DNA of 64,000 nucleotides from Fluviicola chungangensis (GTDB lineage: Bacteria; Bacteroidota; Bacteroidia; Flavobacteriales_D; Crocinitomicaceae), in assembly GCF_007558725.1 (NCBI RefSeq), contig NZ_VLPL01000002.1, positions 1 to 64,000 on the forward strand, read 5' to 3'. Position 1 is the first letter of the stretch. Each line of letters starts with the position of its first letter. Below the pieces are notes generated by a model. It was not told where the DNA came from, did not search any database, and saw nothing but the letters and a program-made list of their open reading frames with translations. Shown one piece after another: positions 10,801 through 19,049 of the stretch. The translations under genes and the position numbers were made by a program.

Positions 10801-11709
10801 TACAAATGAAGCATCAATAGTACCATTGCTATTTAGTCTTGCTATTCGACTACTACTTTGACCATAAAATGATGTAAATCCACCAACAGCGACAATTTTT
10901 CCGTCTGTTTGTATATCCAAATCCCAAACTGTGCCATTAAAACCAGACCCTGGATTAAATGTTGCATCTAAACTACCATTTGTGGTTAATCTTGCTATCC
11001 CAAGTCTCGTGGTCCCGTTGTAACCTGAGAAACTTCCAACTGCTATCAGTTTACCATCTGGTTGAAGTTTAATTGAAGATACTCCACTATTACTTAATCC
11101 TGTAAAGCCAGTTCCGATAATATAACTTAAATCTATAGAACCATCTGTATTTAATCTAACTATGCGTGAACGAGAAAATCCATTGAAAGAATTAAAGTTT
11201 CCTGCTACAATTATTTTTCCGTCTGTCTGAACTGCAATTGATCCAATACTACTTCCAAAAGGAAAACCCATTCCAGGATTAAAAGTTGTATCCAAGCTCC
11301 CATCTGTATTTAAGCGTGCTATTCCATTTCTAGTAACACCATTACAAGTCGTAAATGGACCTCCTGCAATAATTTTACCGTCACTTTGAAGAGCAATCGC
11401 ATTAGTCCAAGAATTGAATCCTGTGCCTAAATTAAAAGACAAATCTATACTTCCATCAGTATTAATCCTGGTTATTCCATAATGAGTAAACCCATTATAA
11501 TGTAAAACAGGATGAGAATTGGCTCCTCCAACCAAAATTTTACCATCTGCTTGAATTAATGATGAATAACATACAGTTGATAAACCGTTACTATTGCCAT
11601 AAAAGCCATTATCTGACGCATTGAAAGATGGATCATTTGTACCTGGTTGTGCTAGGGAAATTGTTGTTAATAAATAAAATATTGCTAGAATAGATTTAAA
11701 TGGTTTCAT
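7885..11709 (-). CDS. Secreted delta-60 repeat protein with GCDS repeats and T9SS sorting domain
   Basis: 1274 aa. A signal peptide (ends SLAQ, about residue 20) is followed by 14 delta-60 type repeats (core QxDGKIxxGGxF...RLNxDGSxDxTF) to about residue 750. Five ~60-residue repeats with GCDSIITLNLTI and a conserved Cys follow, then a region with CxGEA and CPGTHDLHVTDNCGD, and finally a T9SS type A sorting domain (FELYPNPTNDQVHISFSG ... GVYLFDF ... MVKQ). It should be exported by T9SS and attached to the cell surface. It is a full-length paralogue of the gene at the left edge, which shares the 14 repeats but has far more, and more homogeneous, GCDS repeats. Function unknown. Confidence 0.93.
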   Translation of the reverse strand: MKPFKSILAIFYLLTTISLAQPGTNDPSFNASDNGFYGNSNGLSTVCYSSLIQADGKILVGGANSHPVLHYNGFTHYGITRINTDGSIDLSFNLGTGFNSWTNAIALQSDGKIIAGGPFTTCNGVTRNGIARLNTDGSLDTTFNPGMGFPFGSSIGSIAVQTDGKIIVAGNFNSFNGFSRSRIVRLNTDGSIDLSYIIGTGFTGLSNSGVSSIKLQPDGKLIAVGSFSGYNGTTRLGIARLTTNGSLDATFNPGSGFNGTVWDLDIQTDGKIVAVGGFTSFYGQSSSRIARLNSNGTIDASFVIGSGFNTGYCTAVKIKNDGTIMVGGTHYSYNGTLCAYLVRINSNGSVEPVFSSNLGAALNSQVEDISIQNDGKIIVLGSFSSYNLTLTGSMLRLNVDGNLDETFNQGSGFNEFAGSMGFQADGKQVIGGNFSKYNGIIQNKITRIYSNGDIDTTFDIGEGFNNTVSTIRIQDDDKILVAGDFSLYNGLSRLKIARLNPDGSLDSTFDPGSGFNNYVRNLCVQGDGKILAGGTFTSFNGNTQNYFIRLNADGSQDQTFIWNSNNPVYSSIIQPDGKIVVVGDFTYCNGNSVNKITRLNTNGGIDLTFNSGNGPNYSIYTSAIQADGKILVGGNFTTFNGLPKNRLVRLNSNGSLDATFNTGSGLNGDVKTIIVQDDGKIIIGGSFTSYNGISRNRIVRLNSDGSLDGTFISGTGFDDEVLSLLLQADQKIFVGGRFSNYNGNPRNRLTRLLNCYPSTSSITASACNNYTLNGQNYTSSGIYTQTLINSQGCDSIITLNLSIQHTNDTLFVSTCDVYNWYGQAYSTSGFYSHQFTNMYGCDSIITLSLIVSNPSSSTINTVECNSYLFNGNQYFFSGQYLDTISNSAGCDSIITLNLTILNSTSSSQSQTYCGPFTWSVNNQTYMASGQYIDTIPNAVGCDSIITLDLTILNSSSNTETQTACGSFTWPINGQTYAASGQYVDTIPNAAGCDSIITLDLTIIPALPLVIESSFSLPSDANTCIGEAAIDLSGNAPFELDFDSGSQIITSNGYSLVAGLCPGTHDLHVTDNCGDTLSTTIVIPVDSNFVFNNPFIDSLAQDSLGVTMTNCDIYYAGIDTAYIDSIWANGNTVNVIWNIVDSNGSNFDTTSYVLNNGNGVYWLQLSVFCPNKSLGEYFTVTEAIYFNNGNVSTAGLTNNGKDLFELYPNPTNDQVHISFSGSDAELTVYDVQGKVVLKEKIQNQGVVSLQHMERGVYLFDFNNSQGHSVQRMVKQ

Positions 11710-11727
11710 AAACGTCAGTATTTAAAA

Positions 11728-11735
11728 CAAAAATA
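11728..11735 (-). promoter_or_regulatory. -7 promoter box of the delta-60 gene
   Basis: TATTTTTG on the minus strand, 18 nt before the ATG at 11709. It partly overlaps the T-run of the gcvP terminator. Confidence 0.5.
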
Positions 11736-11771
11736 AACAAAAAATCCGGCTCAATTTCTCAAGACGGATTT
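11735..11771 (-). terminator. Probable terminator of gcvP
   Basis: AAATCCG (11742-11748) and CGGATTT (11765-11771) form a 7-bp stem with a 16-nt loop, followed on the minus strand by TTTTTTGTTTATTTTTG. The loop is long, so the call is moderate. Confidence 0.5.
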
Positions 11772-11791
11772 CCTTATTAATTATTCTGTTC

Positions 11792-14629
11792 CTAAGCCTC
11801 CACGTGCATGTAGCTCTCCACGCTCGGACAAGAACACACTAAGTTTCTGTCTCCGTATGCGTTGTCTACTCGGCGTACCGGAACCCAGTATTTCCACTCT
11901 TTCAAATAAGCAACCGGGTAAGCTGCTTCCTGCGGAGAGTATGGGTAGTTCCAGTCTTTGTTGATGATACAATCTGCAGTATGCGGAGCGTTTTTCAACA
12001 AGTTGTTTTCTTTATCGGCGTGGCCGTTCTCGATTTCTTTGATCTCTGCACGGATCTTGATCATGGCTTCGATGAAACGGTCCAGTTCTTCTTTGTCTTC
12101 GGACTCTGTTGGTTCAACCATTAAGGTTCCTGCTACCGGGAATGATACCGTTGGTGCGTGGAATCCGAAGTCGATCAAACGCTTCGCCATATCAGCTACT
12201 TCTACGTCTGCTGTTTTCTTGAAATCGCGGCAGTCTAAGATCATTTCGTGTGCTACGGTTCCGTTTTTCCCGGTGTACAATACGTTGTAATGTCCTTTCA
12301 ATTTCGCTGCAATGTAGTTTGCGTTTAAAATTGCTGCTTCCGTTGATTGACGCAATCCTTCCGCTCCCAACATCTTGATGTACCCGTAAGAGATCAACAA
12401 GATCAAAGCACTTCCGTATGGTGCTGCAGAAACTGCGTGGATCGGGTTGCTTCCTCCAGCAGCAACAACCGGGTTGCTTGGCAGGAAAGGAGCCAAATGC
12501 GCAGCCACTCCGATTGGTCCCATTCCAGGGCCACCACCTCCGTGAGGAATTGCAAATGTTTTGTGTAAGTTCAAGTGACAAACGTCTGCACCGATATTTC
12601 CCGGATTGGTTAATCCGACCTGTGCATTCATGTTTGCACCGTCCATGTATACTTGTCCACCGTTTTCGTGGATGATCGATGTGATTTCACGGATTCCTTC
12701 TTCGTAAACACCGTGCGTTGACGGATAAGTGACCATCAAACCGGCCAATTCGTTCCCGATTTGGTTGGCTACCGTTCTTAATTCTTCGATGTTGATGTTC
12801 CCGTTTTCGTCACAACCGGTTACAACCACTTCCATTCCTGCCATCACTGCAGAAGCCGGGTTGGTTCCATGTGCGGAGGAAGGAATGATCATTTTTGTAC
12901 GTTGCTTGTCGCCACGGCTTTCGTGGTATGCTTTGATCACCATCAATCCGGCATACTCACCCTGTGCCCCTGAATTTGGTTGTAAAGACATCGCGGCAAA
13001 TCCGGTAGATTCACACAAATCTTTTTCCAACTGGCGGAACATGGCGTGGTAACCGGCTGCCTGCTCAACCGGAGCAAACGGGTGCATATTTGCGAACTGA
13101 GGATTCGTGATCGGAATCAACTCAGAAGCTGCGTTCAGTTTCATGGTACACGATCCCAACGGAATCATGGAATGAACCAATGAAAGGTCTTTGTTTTCCA
13201 AACGTTTCAGGTAACGCATCATTTTGGATTCCGAATGATGCTTGTTGAAGGTTGGATGAGTCAGGATCGCATCCATGCGCAATGCAGAAGAGGCGATGTT
13301 TGAATTATTGATGGTTCCTGCCTTGTTTGCCCCGAATACTTCCAATACGGCATTCACATCGTCCAACGTGTGTGGTTCCCCGAAACTGATTGTCAGTTCC
13401 GATTCATTGATGATGCGGAAATTCATTTCTTTCGCTTCAGCTGCAGCTTTAATCTTAGCAGTGTCTACTCCTTTTACCCAAATAGTGTCGAAGAAAGAAT
13501 CCGAACCAACCTGGATTCCCGCTGTTTTCAATCCGCTTGCAGCTGTTGCAGCCAACTTGTTTACGTATTCTGCGATTTCTTTCACTCCTGCAGGACCGTG
13601 GTAAACGGCATACATGGAAGCCATAACTGCCAACAAGGCTTGTGCCGTACAGATATTCGATGTTGCCTTATCTCTTTTAATGTGTTGCTCACGTGTTTGC
13701 AAAGCCATGCGCAAAGCCAGGTTATCATCTGCATCTTTCGATACCCCGATGATGCGGCCAGGAATGGTGCGTTTATAATCTTCTTTTGTTGCGAAAAATG
13801 CAGCATGTGGTCCGCCATAGCCCATCGGGACCCCAAATCGCTGGGAAGAACCGAATACGACATCAGCTCCCAATGAACCCGGAGATTTCAACACGACCAA
13901 TGAAAGAATGTCTGCAGCGACTGCCGTTTTCAATCCGTTATTGCGGCCGATAAACCCGGCTACATCCGTAATATTCCCGTAAACATCCGGGTATTGGATA
14001 ATTGCTCCGAAATACGTACCGTCATTGGTGAACGTTGTTTCATCTCCTTCAACCAATTCAATTCCCAGGTTGATCGCTCTTCCCAGAACCACCTCTTTCG
14101 TTTGAGGAAATGCATTTTTGGAGATGAAAAACTTATTTACTCCATCTTTCACTTCCTGGCGTGAGCGGGAATTCCAAAACATGATCATAGCCTCCGAAGC
14201 AGCAGTTCCTTCATCCAGTAAAGACGCATTTGCTATTTCCATTCCAGTCAGATCCAATACCATGGTCTGGAAATTCAGTAAAGCCTCCAGGCGGCCCTGT
14301 GAAATTTCTGCCTGGTAAGGCGTATATGCAGTATACCATCCCGGATTTTCCAAAACATTCCGTAAGATCACGGAAGGCACAATGGTTTCATTATAACCCA
14401 ATCCTATAAAAGACTTATATACTTTATTCTGAGCTCCAAGTGCCGTGATGTGCTGCAAATATTCCTGCTCGCTCAACGCGTGATCGATCTTTAATTCTCC
14501 GGATAAACGAATCGGTGAAGGGATCGTTTTGTCTACTAATTCTTGAATTGATTTGACACCAATAGCAGCTAACATCTCAGATTTCTCAGCTGAATCAGGT
14601 CCAATGTGACGGGATGAAAATGCACTCAT
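11792..14629 (-). CDS. gcvP: Glycine dehydrogenase (decarboxylating), P protein of the glycine cleavage system
   Basis: 945 aa, the normal length of the fused homodimeric P protein. It decarboxylates glycine with pyridoxal phosphate and passes the aminomethyl group to lipoyl-GcvH. The N-terminus has the typical RHIGPD motif and the early YTPYQAEISQGRLEALLNFQTM segment; the PLP lysine sits in CHLNLHKTFAIPHGGGGPG at about residue 690-700, followed by a glycine-rich loop. The genes for T and H proteins are not in this window. A TATCTTTG box at 14677-14684 (minus) is a likely promoter with a leader of roughly 45 nt. No glycine riboswitch was recognised in that leader. Confidence 0.98.
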   Translation of the reverse strand: MSAFSSRHIGPDSAEKSEMLAAIGVKSIQELVDKTIPSPIRLSGELKIDHALSEQEYLQHITALGAQNKVYKSFIGLGYNETIVPSVILRNVLENPGWYTAYTPYQAEISQGRLEALLNFQTMVLDLTGMEIANASLLDEGTAASEAMIMFWNSRSRQEVKDGVNKFFISKNAFPQTKEVVLGRAINLGIELVEGDETTFTNDGTYFGAIIQYPDVYGNITDVAGFIGRNNGLKTAVAADILSLVVLKSPGSLGADVVFGSSQRFGVPMGYGGPHAAFFATKEDYKRTIPGRIIGVSKDADDNLALRMALQTREQHIKRDKATSNICTAQALLAVMASMYAVYHGPAGVKEIAEYVNKLAATAASGLKTAGIQVGSDSFFDTIWVKGVDTAKIKAAAEAKEMNFRIINESELTISFGEPHTLDDVNAVLEVFGANKAGTINNSNIASSALRMDAILTHPTFNKHHSESKMMRYLKRLENKDLSLVHSMIPLGSCTMKLNAASELIPITNPQFANMHPFAPVEQAAGYHAMFRQLEKDLCESTGFAAMSLQPNSGAQGEYAGLMVIKAYHESRGDKQRTKMIIPSSAHGTNPASAVMAGMEVVVTGCDENGNINIEELRTVANQIGNELAGLMVTYPSTHGVYEEGIREITSIIHENGGQVYMDGANMNAQVGLTNPGNIGADVCHLNLHKTFAIPHGGGGPGMGPIGVAAHLAPFLPSNPVVAAGGSNPIHAVSAAPYGSALILLISYGYIKMLGAEGLRQSTEAAILNANYIAAKLKGHYNVLYTGKNGTVAHEMILDCRDFKKTADVEVADMAKRLIDFGFHAPTVSFPVAGTLMVEPTESEDKEELDRFIEAMIKIRAEIKEIENGHADKENNLLKNAPHTADCIINKDWNYPYSPQEAAYPVAYLKEWKYWVPVRRVDNAYGDRNLVCSCPSVESYMHVEA

Positions 14630-14676
14630 AAAAATTTCACTCTTTTTTGAAACCTACCTTAACTGGTAAGCAGGTG

Positions 14677-14684
14677 CAAAGATA
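14677..14684 (-). promoter_or_regulatory. -7 promoter box of gcvP
   Basis: TATCTTTG on the minus strand, 47 nt upstream of the gcvP ATG. Confidence 0.5.
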
Positions 14685-14820
14685 GCGATTTTCACGTTTT
14701 ATTTTTTCGATTTAGTGTGGAATATTTGTTAACTCAAACCGGGAGTTTTCCATAGACATTCAAGAATGGAATTAAAATCTGGAAAGCTACTGATATTCAG
14801 ACACAAATGATTATGGCTTT

Positions 14821-15075
14821 CTACTTGCAGCTTGCTTTTCTTTTCATCATTTCCGGACCACTCATTTGCTCAAATTCTTTGCACTTAGCCTTCTTCGTTT
14901 TGATGAGTTCTTTGACTTCTTTTTGCCCTTTGTTACTCAATGCTTTTGTTCGCAGCTCATCGTATTTAGCATTCAGTTCATCGCTTGCGCGGATACAATC
15001 ACAAATGGAATCTTCCCCACAAGAGGTTAGTATCAAACCAAAAAATACCGGGAAAGCTAAAATACGGAGTTTCAT
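14821..15075 (-). CDS. Small lipoprotein, about 84 aa
   Basis: The frame is open upstream to a codon at 15126, but the ATG at 15075 (MKLRILAF) gives a clean lipoprotein signal peptide with lipobox ILTSC; an ATG three codons earlier at 15084 is equally possible. The mature part is short, charged and helical (KYDELRTKALSNKGQKEVKELIKTKKAKCKEFEQM) with four further cysteines (two in ICDC, one in AKCKEF and one in the final ASCK), so disulphide-stabilised helices are possible. Similar short Cys-containing lipoproteins are common and uncharacterised in Flavobacteriia. It stands alone between gcvP and the divergent aminotransferase gene. Confidence 0.7.
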   Translation of the reverse strand: MKLRILAFPVFFGLILTSCGEDSICDCIRASDELNAKYDELRTKALSNKGQKEVKELIKTKKAKCKEFEQMSGPEMMKRKASCK

Positions 15076-15172
15076 CAAGTTCATTTTAAGTGAATTCCTG
15101 CTAAAATGTGCCTGTTTCGATACCATATAAGGCAGGAATGATTTACTTTGCTATTGCAAACAAATGTAATTC

Positions 15173-16303
15173 ATGCAAACAAAACTTCCAAAAGTAGGAA
15201 CCACCATCTTTACTACGATGAGCCAAATGGCAAACCAGTATCAGGCCATTAATCTTTCCCAGGGGTTTCCCAATTTTCCAATTGATCCCTTGATTGAAGA
15301 CCTATTGGCAAAAAACAGCAAAGAAAATGTTCATCAATATGCGCCAATGGCAGGACTTCCCGTTTTATTGGAAGGAATTGCCCAAATGGTTCATCGGGTG
15401 TATCAAAGAGACATAAATCCATCGACTGAAATTTTGGTGACTTCCGGAGCAACCCAGGGAATTTTTGCAACTCTCCAGGCATTGGTTCATCGGGGCGATG
15501 AGGTAGTGATCCTCGATCCGGCATACGATTGCTACAGCCCGGCGGTACATTTGGCCGGTGGGAAGCCCGTTCACATTCCTATGCGGGAAGATTTTACGAT
15601 TGATTGGCGCGAACTCAGACAAACCGTGAATCAAAAAACGCGGGTTCTAATCATCAACAACCCTCATAATCCGTCCGGTAAGATGATGGACAAGGAAGAT
15701 TTTGATGCCTTGGTACAGGTGATGATTGATCACCCCAACCTGATTCTTTGCTCGGACGAAGTATATGAGTTCATTACCTTTGAAAAGAAGCATTTTTCCG
15801 CGCATAACCATGAAATTTTGCGAAACAGAAGTGTGATCGTTTCTTCATTCGGTAAAACATTTCACATAACCGGATGGAAGGTAGGTTACCTGATCGCTCC
15901 GGAATACATTTTAAAGGAAATTAAAAAAGTGCATCAGTACCTGGTTTTTTCCGTAAACAGTGTCGCTCAGAAAACCCTTGCAGATTATATTTCCGGGACA
16001 GACGTTACCACCCTTGGAAAATTTTACCAGGATAAACGGGACCGTTTCAAAGAACTGATGGCTAAAAGTAAATTCGAGTTTCTTCCAAGCGAGGGGACTT
16101 ACTTTCAAACAGTGCGGTACAACACCATTTCAAATCTTCCCGACGTGGCTTTTTGCGAATGGATGGTAAAAGAAATGGGAGTAGCGGCTATTCCACTTTC
16201 CGTCTTTTACGAAGAGCGGAATGACTATCATACCATCCGGTTCTGTTTTGCAAAAACCGACGAAACACTCATTCAAGCAGCAGAAAGATTATGCAAGATT
16301 TAA
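15173..16303 (+). CDS. PLP-dependent aminotransferase, methionine/glutamine-transaminase (YbdL) type
   Basis: 376 aa, class I/II aminotransferase fold. Visible motifs: INLSQGFPNFP near the N-terminus, VTSGATQGIFATLQAL (phosphate cup), NNPHNPSGK, the Asp/Tyr pair LCSDEVYEF, and the PLP lysine in SSFGKTFHITGWKVGY; the substrate-binding Arg is in HTIRFCFA. The sequence pattern fits the YbdL/kynurenine-aminotransferase subgroup acting on methionine, glutamine or aromatic amino acids. The downstream omega-amidase gene overlaps it by 13 bp, so the two are co-translated, which supports a glutamine-transaminase/omega-amidase role in recycling 2-oxo-4-methylthiobutyrate to methionine. A role as kynurenine aminotransferase cannot be excluded, given kmo and kynU in the same window. 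Confidence 0.9.
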   Translation: MQTKLPKVGTTIFTTMSQMANQYQAINLSQGFPNFPIDPLIEDLLAKNSKENVHQYAPMAGLPVLLEGIAQMVHRVYQRDINPSTEILVTSGATQGIFATLQALVHRGDEVVILDPAYDCYSPAVHLAGGKPVHIPMREDFTIDWRELRQTVNQKTRVLIINNPHNPSGKMMDKEDFDALVQVMIDHPNLILCSDEVYEFITFEKKHFSAHNHEILRNRSVIVSSFGKTFHITGWKVGYLIAPEYILKEIKKVHQYLVFSVNSVAQKTLADYISGTDVTTLGKFYQDKRDRFKELMAKSKFEFLPSEGTYFQTVRYNTISNLPDVAFCEWMVKEMGVAAIPLSVFYEERNDYHTIRFCFAKTDETLIQAAERLCKI

Positions 16304-17082
16304 GCATCACATTGATCCAGGCAAATCAGATTTGGGAAGACAAAGCTGTCAATTTGAAACACTATGAAGAGTTGCTGAAACCGGTCTCCGGAAGCAATCT
16401 CATTCTACTGCCGGAAATGTTTCAAACGGGATTTTCGATGAATACCCGCGCTCTGGCGGAAAAAATGGATTCCAGTTCCAGTATTTTGTGGCTGAAGCAA
16501 CAAGCTAAGCAAAAGAATGCTGCTTTTTACACTTCCCTGATTATTGAGGAAGAAGGGAAATACTACAATCGCGGCGTTTTTGTAGAACCGGATGGGACCA
16601 TTACCTGTTATGATAAACGCAAACTGTTCGGGATGGCGGAAGAATCCGTTCATTTTACAGCAGGCACAGCAGAAGTCATTGTGAATTATTTGGGGTGGAA
16701 AATCAATTTGCAGATTTGCTACGATCTCCGTTTCCCGGAAAATATCCGTAACGGGGAGATTGATGGAAGACCGGTTTATGATCTCTTACTCTATGTAGCT
16801 AACTGGCCTGAGAAAAGGATTCAGCATTGGTCAACATTATTACCGGCAAGGGCGATTGAAAATCAATGTTACGTTGCAGGTTTAAACAGGGTAGGGACCG
16901 ATCATTCCGGGTTGTCTTATACAGGTCAAAGCAAATTAATTAATCTTTTGGGAGAAGAACTTTCCAACCTTTTGGATTCCGAAAACGTCATTACACGTAG
17001 TATTAGCTACCAGGAACAGACCGAATTACGTAGGAAATTACCCTTCCTAAGGGACAGTAATTACCGTTCGTTTCGTAATTAG
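16291..17082 (+). CDS. Nitrilase-superfamily omega-amidase (YafV type)
   Basis: 263 aa carbon-nitrogen hydrolase. The catalytic triad is visible: Glu in ILLPEMF, Lys in CYDKRKLF, and Cys in LQICYDLRFPE. The short length and YDKRKLF with the following GMAEESVHFTAG match the YafV/Nit2 omega-amidase branch, which hydrolyses 2-oxoglutaramate or 2-oxosuccinamate. It starts inside the aminotransferase gene (13-bp overlap). Transamination of a keto acid with glutamine produces 2-oxoglutaramate, and this enzyme would remove it and drive the reaction forward. That functional pairing is known for the families; the overlap here is seen directly. Confidence 0.92.
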   Translation: MQDLSITLIQANQIWEDKAVNLKHYEELLKPVSGSNLILLPEMFQTGFSMNTRALAEKMDSSSSILWLKQQAKQKNAAFYTSLIIEEEGKYYNRGVFVEPDGTITCYDKRKLFGMAEESVHFTAGTAEVIVNYLGWKINLQICYDLRFPENIRNGEIDGRPVYDLLLYVANWPEKRIQHWSTLLPARAIENQCYVAGLNRVGTDHSGLSYTGQSKLINLLGEELSNLLDSENVITRSISYQEQTELRRKLPFLRDSNYRSFRN

Positions 17083-17100
17083 TACCGTTTAATAAATAAA

Positions 17101-17132
17101 TTGACCATTTATAGGTCAAATAACTAAATTTA
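17101..17132 (+). promoter_or_regulatory. Promoter with inverted repeat in front of the 17156 secreted protein gene
   Basis: TTGACC (17101-17106) and GGTCAA (17114-17119) form a 6-bp inverted repeat with a 7-nt spacer. TTG at 17101 also fits a -33 element, 21 nt before a -7-like TAAATTTA (17125-17132). The palindrome would therefore overlap the polymerase site and could be an operator; no regulator is assigned. Confidence 0.4.
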
Positions 17133-17155
17133 AAACTTCGTAAATTAAAGAAAAC

Positions 17156-18988
17156 ATGAAAAAACAGATTACTTTGTTATCGGGATTGTTGTTAGTTACA
17201 GGTGCATTTGCTCAAAATGCAAAAGTGGCTGCTTCCCCTCGAATGGCACAAAAATTCAGCACAGAAAACCATAAAGCAACTCCGGTAGCTCCTGCAAAGG
17301 CCTTGGGTACAACTTTGTGGTCAAGTGACTTCTCAAATGCATCTGACTGGAATATTGATAATGACGGTCAAACTGGTGGTAACTTTGGTTGGAACATTAA
17401 CGCAACGAAAGAAGGGTGGGCAAACAGTACTACTCAAGGAATTATCAACTCTACTTCACATGGTAATTTTGCCGAGTTAGGAAACGGAAACCCTACATTA
17501 ACTCCTCCAACTCAAGCTTTAGATGTTGATTATTATTTGACTCAAGCTACTCCGATTACTATTTCATCTTCAAACCTGATCTTGTCATTCATGCAAAACG
17601 GTGCATTGTTCAATGACTTGCAAGAGTTCCAAATTTCAGTGAATGGCGGTTCAAGCTGGATTACTGTAGGTGACAACACGGATAAAGGAGTTTTGTCTCA
17701 ATCCGGTGGTGATCCTTACGCTAACCCAACTCAGGAAACCATTAACTTAGCTTCTTACATCCCTGGAGGATCTACTTCGCTTATGGTTCGTTTCCATTGG
17801 ACAACACGTTTCCCTCAATCTGCAACAAACCCGAACGTATGGATTACATACGGATGGAACATCGATGATGTAGCAATTTCTACTCCTGCAGATTACGATT
17901 TGGCAATCACAAATGATTACTGGGGTACTGAAGGTTTGGGATATTTCAAAATTCCTACAACTCAAATCGCTCCGATCGATTATACATTGAAAGTGAAAAA
18001 CGAAGGTGCAGCTGATATGACAAACGTAGTTTACGGTGTTGATATTACAGGTGCAGGTACTTTTACAGGAACAAGCGCACCTGCAACCGTTGCAGTAGGA
18101 ACAAGCGATAGCTTGGTTTTGACTACGCAATTTACTCCAAGTGCTGTTGGTACTTACAATGTTACAAGAACATTGACTGCTACAGATGTAGATGACGTTC
18201 CTACAAACAACATGTTGAACAACTTCTCTTTCGATGTAACAAATTACATTTATGCAAGAGATAACGGTGTTGCTAACGGATACACAACAAACCTGGCAGA
18301 TCCGTTCGAAACAGGAAACTTGTACGATATCTGGGCTGCTCAAACAGTAAAAGGTGTTGACGTGAAATTTGCAACTGGTACACCGGTTGGATCTCAGGTT
18401 TATGTTCGAATCTACAAAAATGATGCAACTGCAACTGATCCTGTTTGGGTTGGTGAGTCTCCTGACTTTGAATTGACAGCTGCTCAAATTAACACAAACT
18501 TGACTGTTTACCTTGGGTCTGCAATTCCATTGGAAGCAAACACGACTTATTTTGTAATGGTTGGTTCTTACTCTCCGGATGTAAAAGTTGCTAACGCTGG
18601 TTCTTCAGTTGCGCAAACTTCCTTCTTGTTGGATGGAAACGACATCGCAAACAGCACATTGTACTACCAATTGGAAACTCCTTGGGTTCGTTTGAACTTT
18701 GATCCTTCATTGGGATTGGATGAATTGACTTCTGCAACAGATGTAACTGTTTATCCTAATCCATTTGCGGGAACAACAGAAGTTAAATTCAACTTGAAAG
18801 CTGACGCTAGTGTTTCTGCTGTAGTTACTGACCTTTCAGGACGCACAGTTGCAACAGTTCCTGCATCTCAAATGGCTGCTGGTTCTCAAACAATCGCTAT
18901 CGACGGTAACAGCTTCGACGCTGGAGTTTACAACGTAACTCTTTCAGTTGGAAACGAAACTATGACAAAACGTATCGTTAAGAAATAA
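17156..18988 (+). CDS. Secreted T9SS cargo protein, 610 aa
   Basis: A signal peptide (MKKQITLLSGLLLVTGAFAQ) is followed by a beta-rich region with WSSDFSNASDWNIDNDGQTGG and VWITYGWNIDDVAI, which resembles the jelly-roll domains of Bacteroidota secreted proteins, then a CARDB-like Ig segment (DYTLKVKNEGAADMTNVVYGV), another beta domain, and a type A T9SS sorting domain (VTVYPNPFAGTTEVKF ... GVYNVTL ... RIVKK). Codon choice is markedly uniform (GTT, GCT, ACT, AAC) compared with neighbours, suggesting high expression; this is an impression from reading. It has its own promoter region and a strong terminator. Molecular function unknown. Confidence 0.9.
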   Translation: MKKQITLLSGLLLVTGAFAQNAKVAASPRMAQKFSTENHKATPVAPAKALGTTLWSSDFSNASDWNIDNDGQTGGNFGWNINATKEGWANSTTQGIINSTSHGNFAELGNGNPTLTPPTQALDVDYYLTQATPITISSSNLILSFMQNGALFNDLQEFQISVNGGSSWITVGDNTDKGVLSQSGGDPYANPTQETINLASYIPGGSTSLMVRFHWTTRFPQSATNPNVWITYGWNIDDVAISTPADYDLAITNDYWGTEGLGYFKIPTTQIAPIDYTLKVKNEGAADMTNVVYGVDITGAGTFTGTSAPATVAVGTSDSLVLTTQFTPSAVGTYNVTRTLTATDVDDVPTNNMLNNFSFDVTNYIYARDNGVANGYTTNLADPFETGNLYDIWAAQTVKGVDVKFATGTPVGSQVYVRIYKNDATATDPVWVGESPDFELTAAQINTNLTVYLGSAIPLEANTTYFVMVGSYSPDVKVANAGSSVAQTSFLLDGNDIANSTLYYQLETPWVRLNFDPSLGLDELTSATDVTVYPNPFAGTTEVKFNLKADASVSAVVTDLSGRTVATVPASQMAAGSQTIAIDGNSFDAGVYNVTLSVGNETMTKRIVKK

Positions 18989-19003
18989 TTCTTAATCCAT
19001 CAG

Positions 19004-19031
19004 AAAATGGGGGCTTCGGTCCCCATTTTTT
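19004..19031 (+). terminator. UUCG-tetraloop terminator after the T9SS cargo gene
   Basis: ATGGGG (19007-19012) pairs with CCCCAT (19021-19026), closed by a C(TTCG)G tetraloop and followed by TTTTTT. The flanking AAAA extends the stem. Confidence 0.93.
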
Positions 19032-19049
19032 GTATCCGGAGGTTTGGCT

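Noticed and set aside
13370-13876. 168-aa plus-strand frame
   Set aside because: It lies fully within gcvP in antisense and shows no domain.
14630-14760. Glycine riboswitch upstream of gcvP
   Set aside because: The leader after the -7 box is only about 45 nt and lacks the conserved aptamer core.
17747-18487. Cys-rich 246-aa frame on the minus strand
   Set aside because: It is antisense to the T9SS cargo gene; its composition mirrors the repetitive GTT/ACA codons of the real gene and it has no signal, promoter or family pattern.
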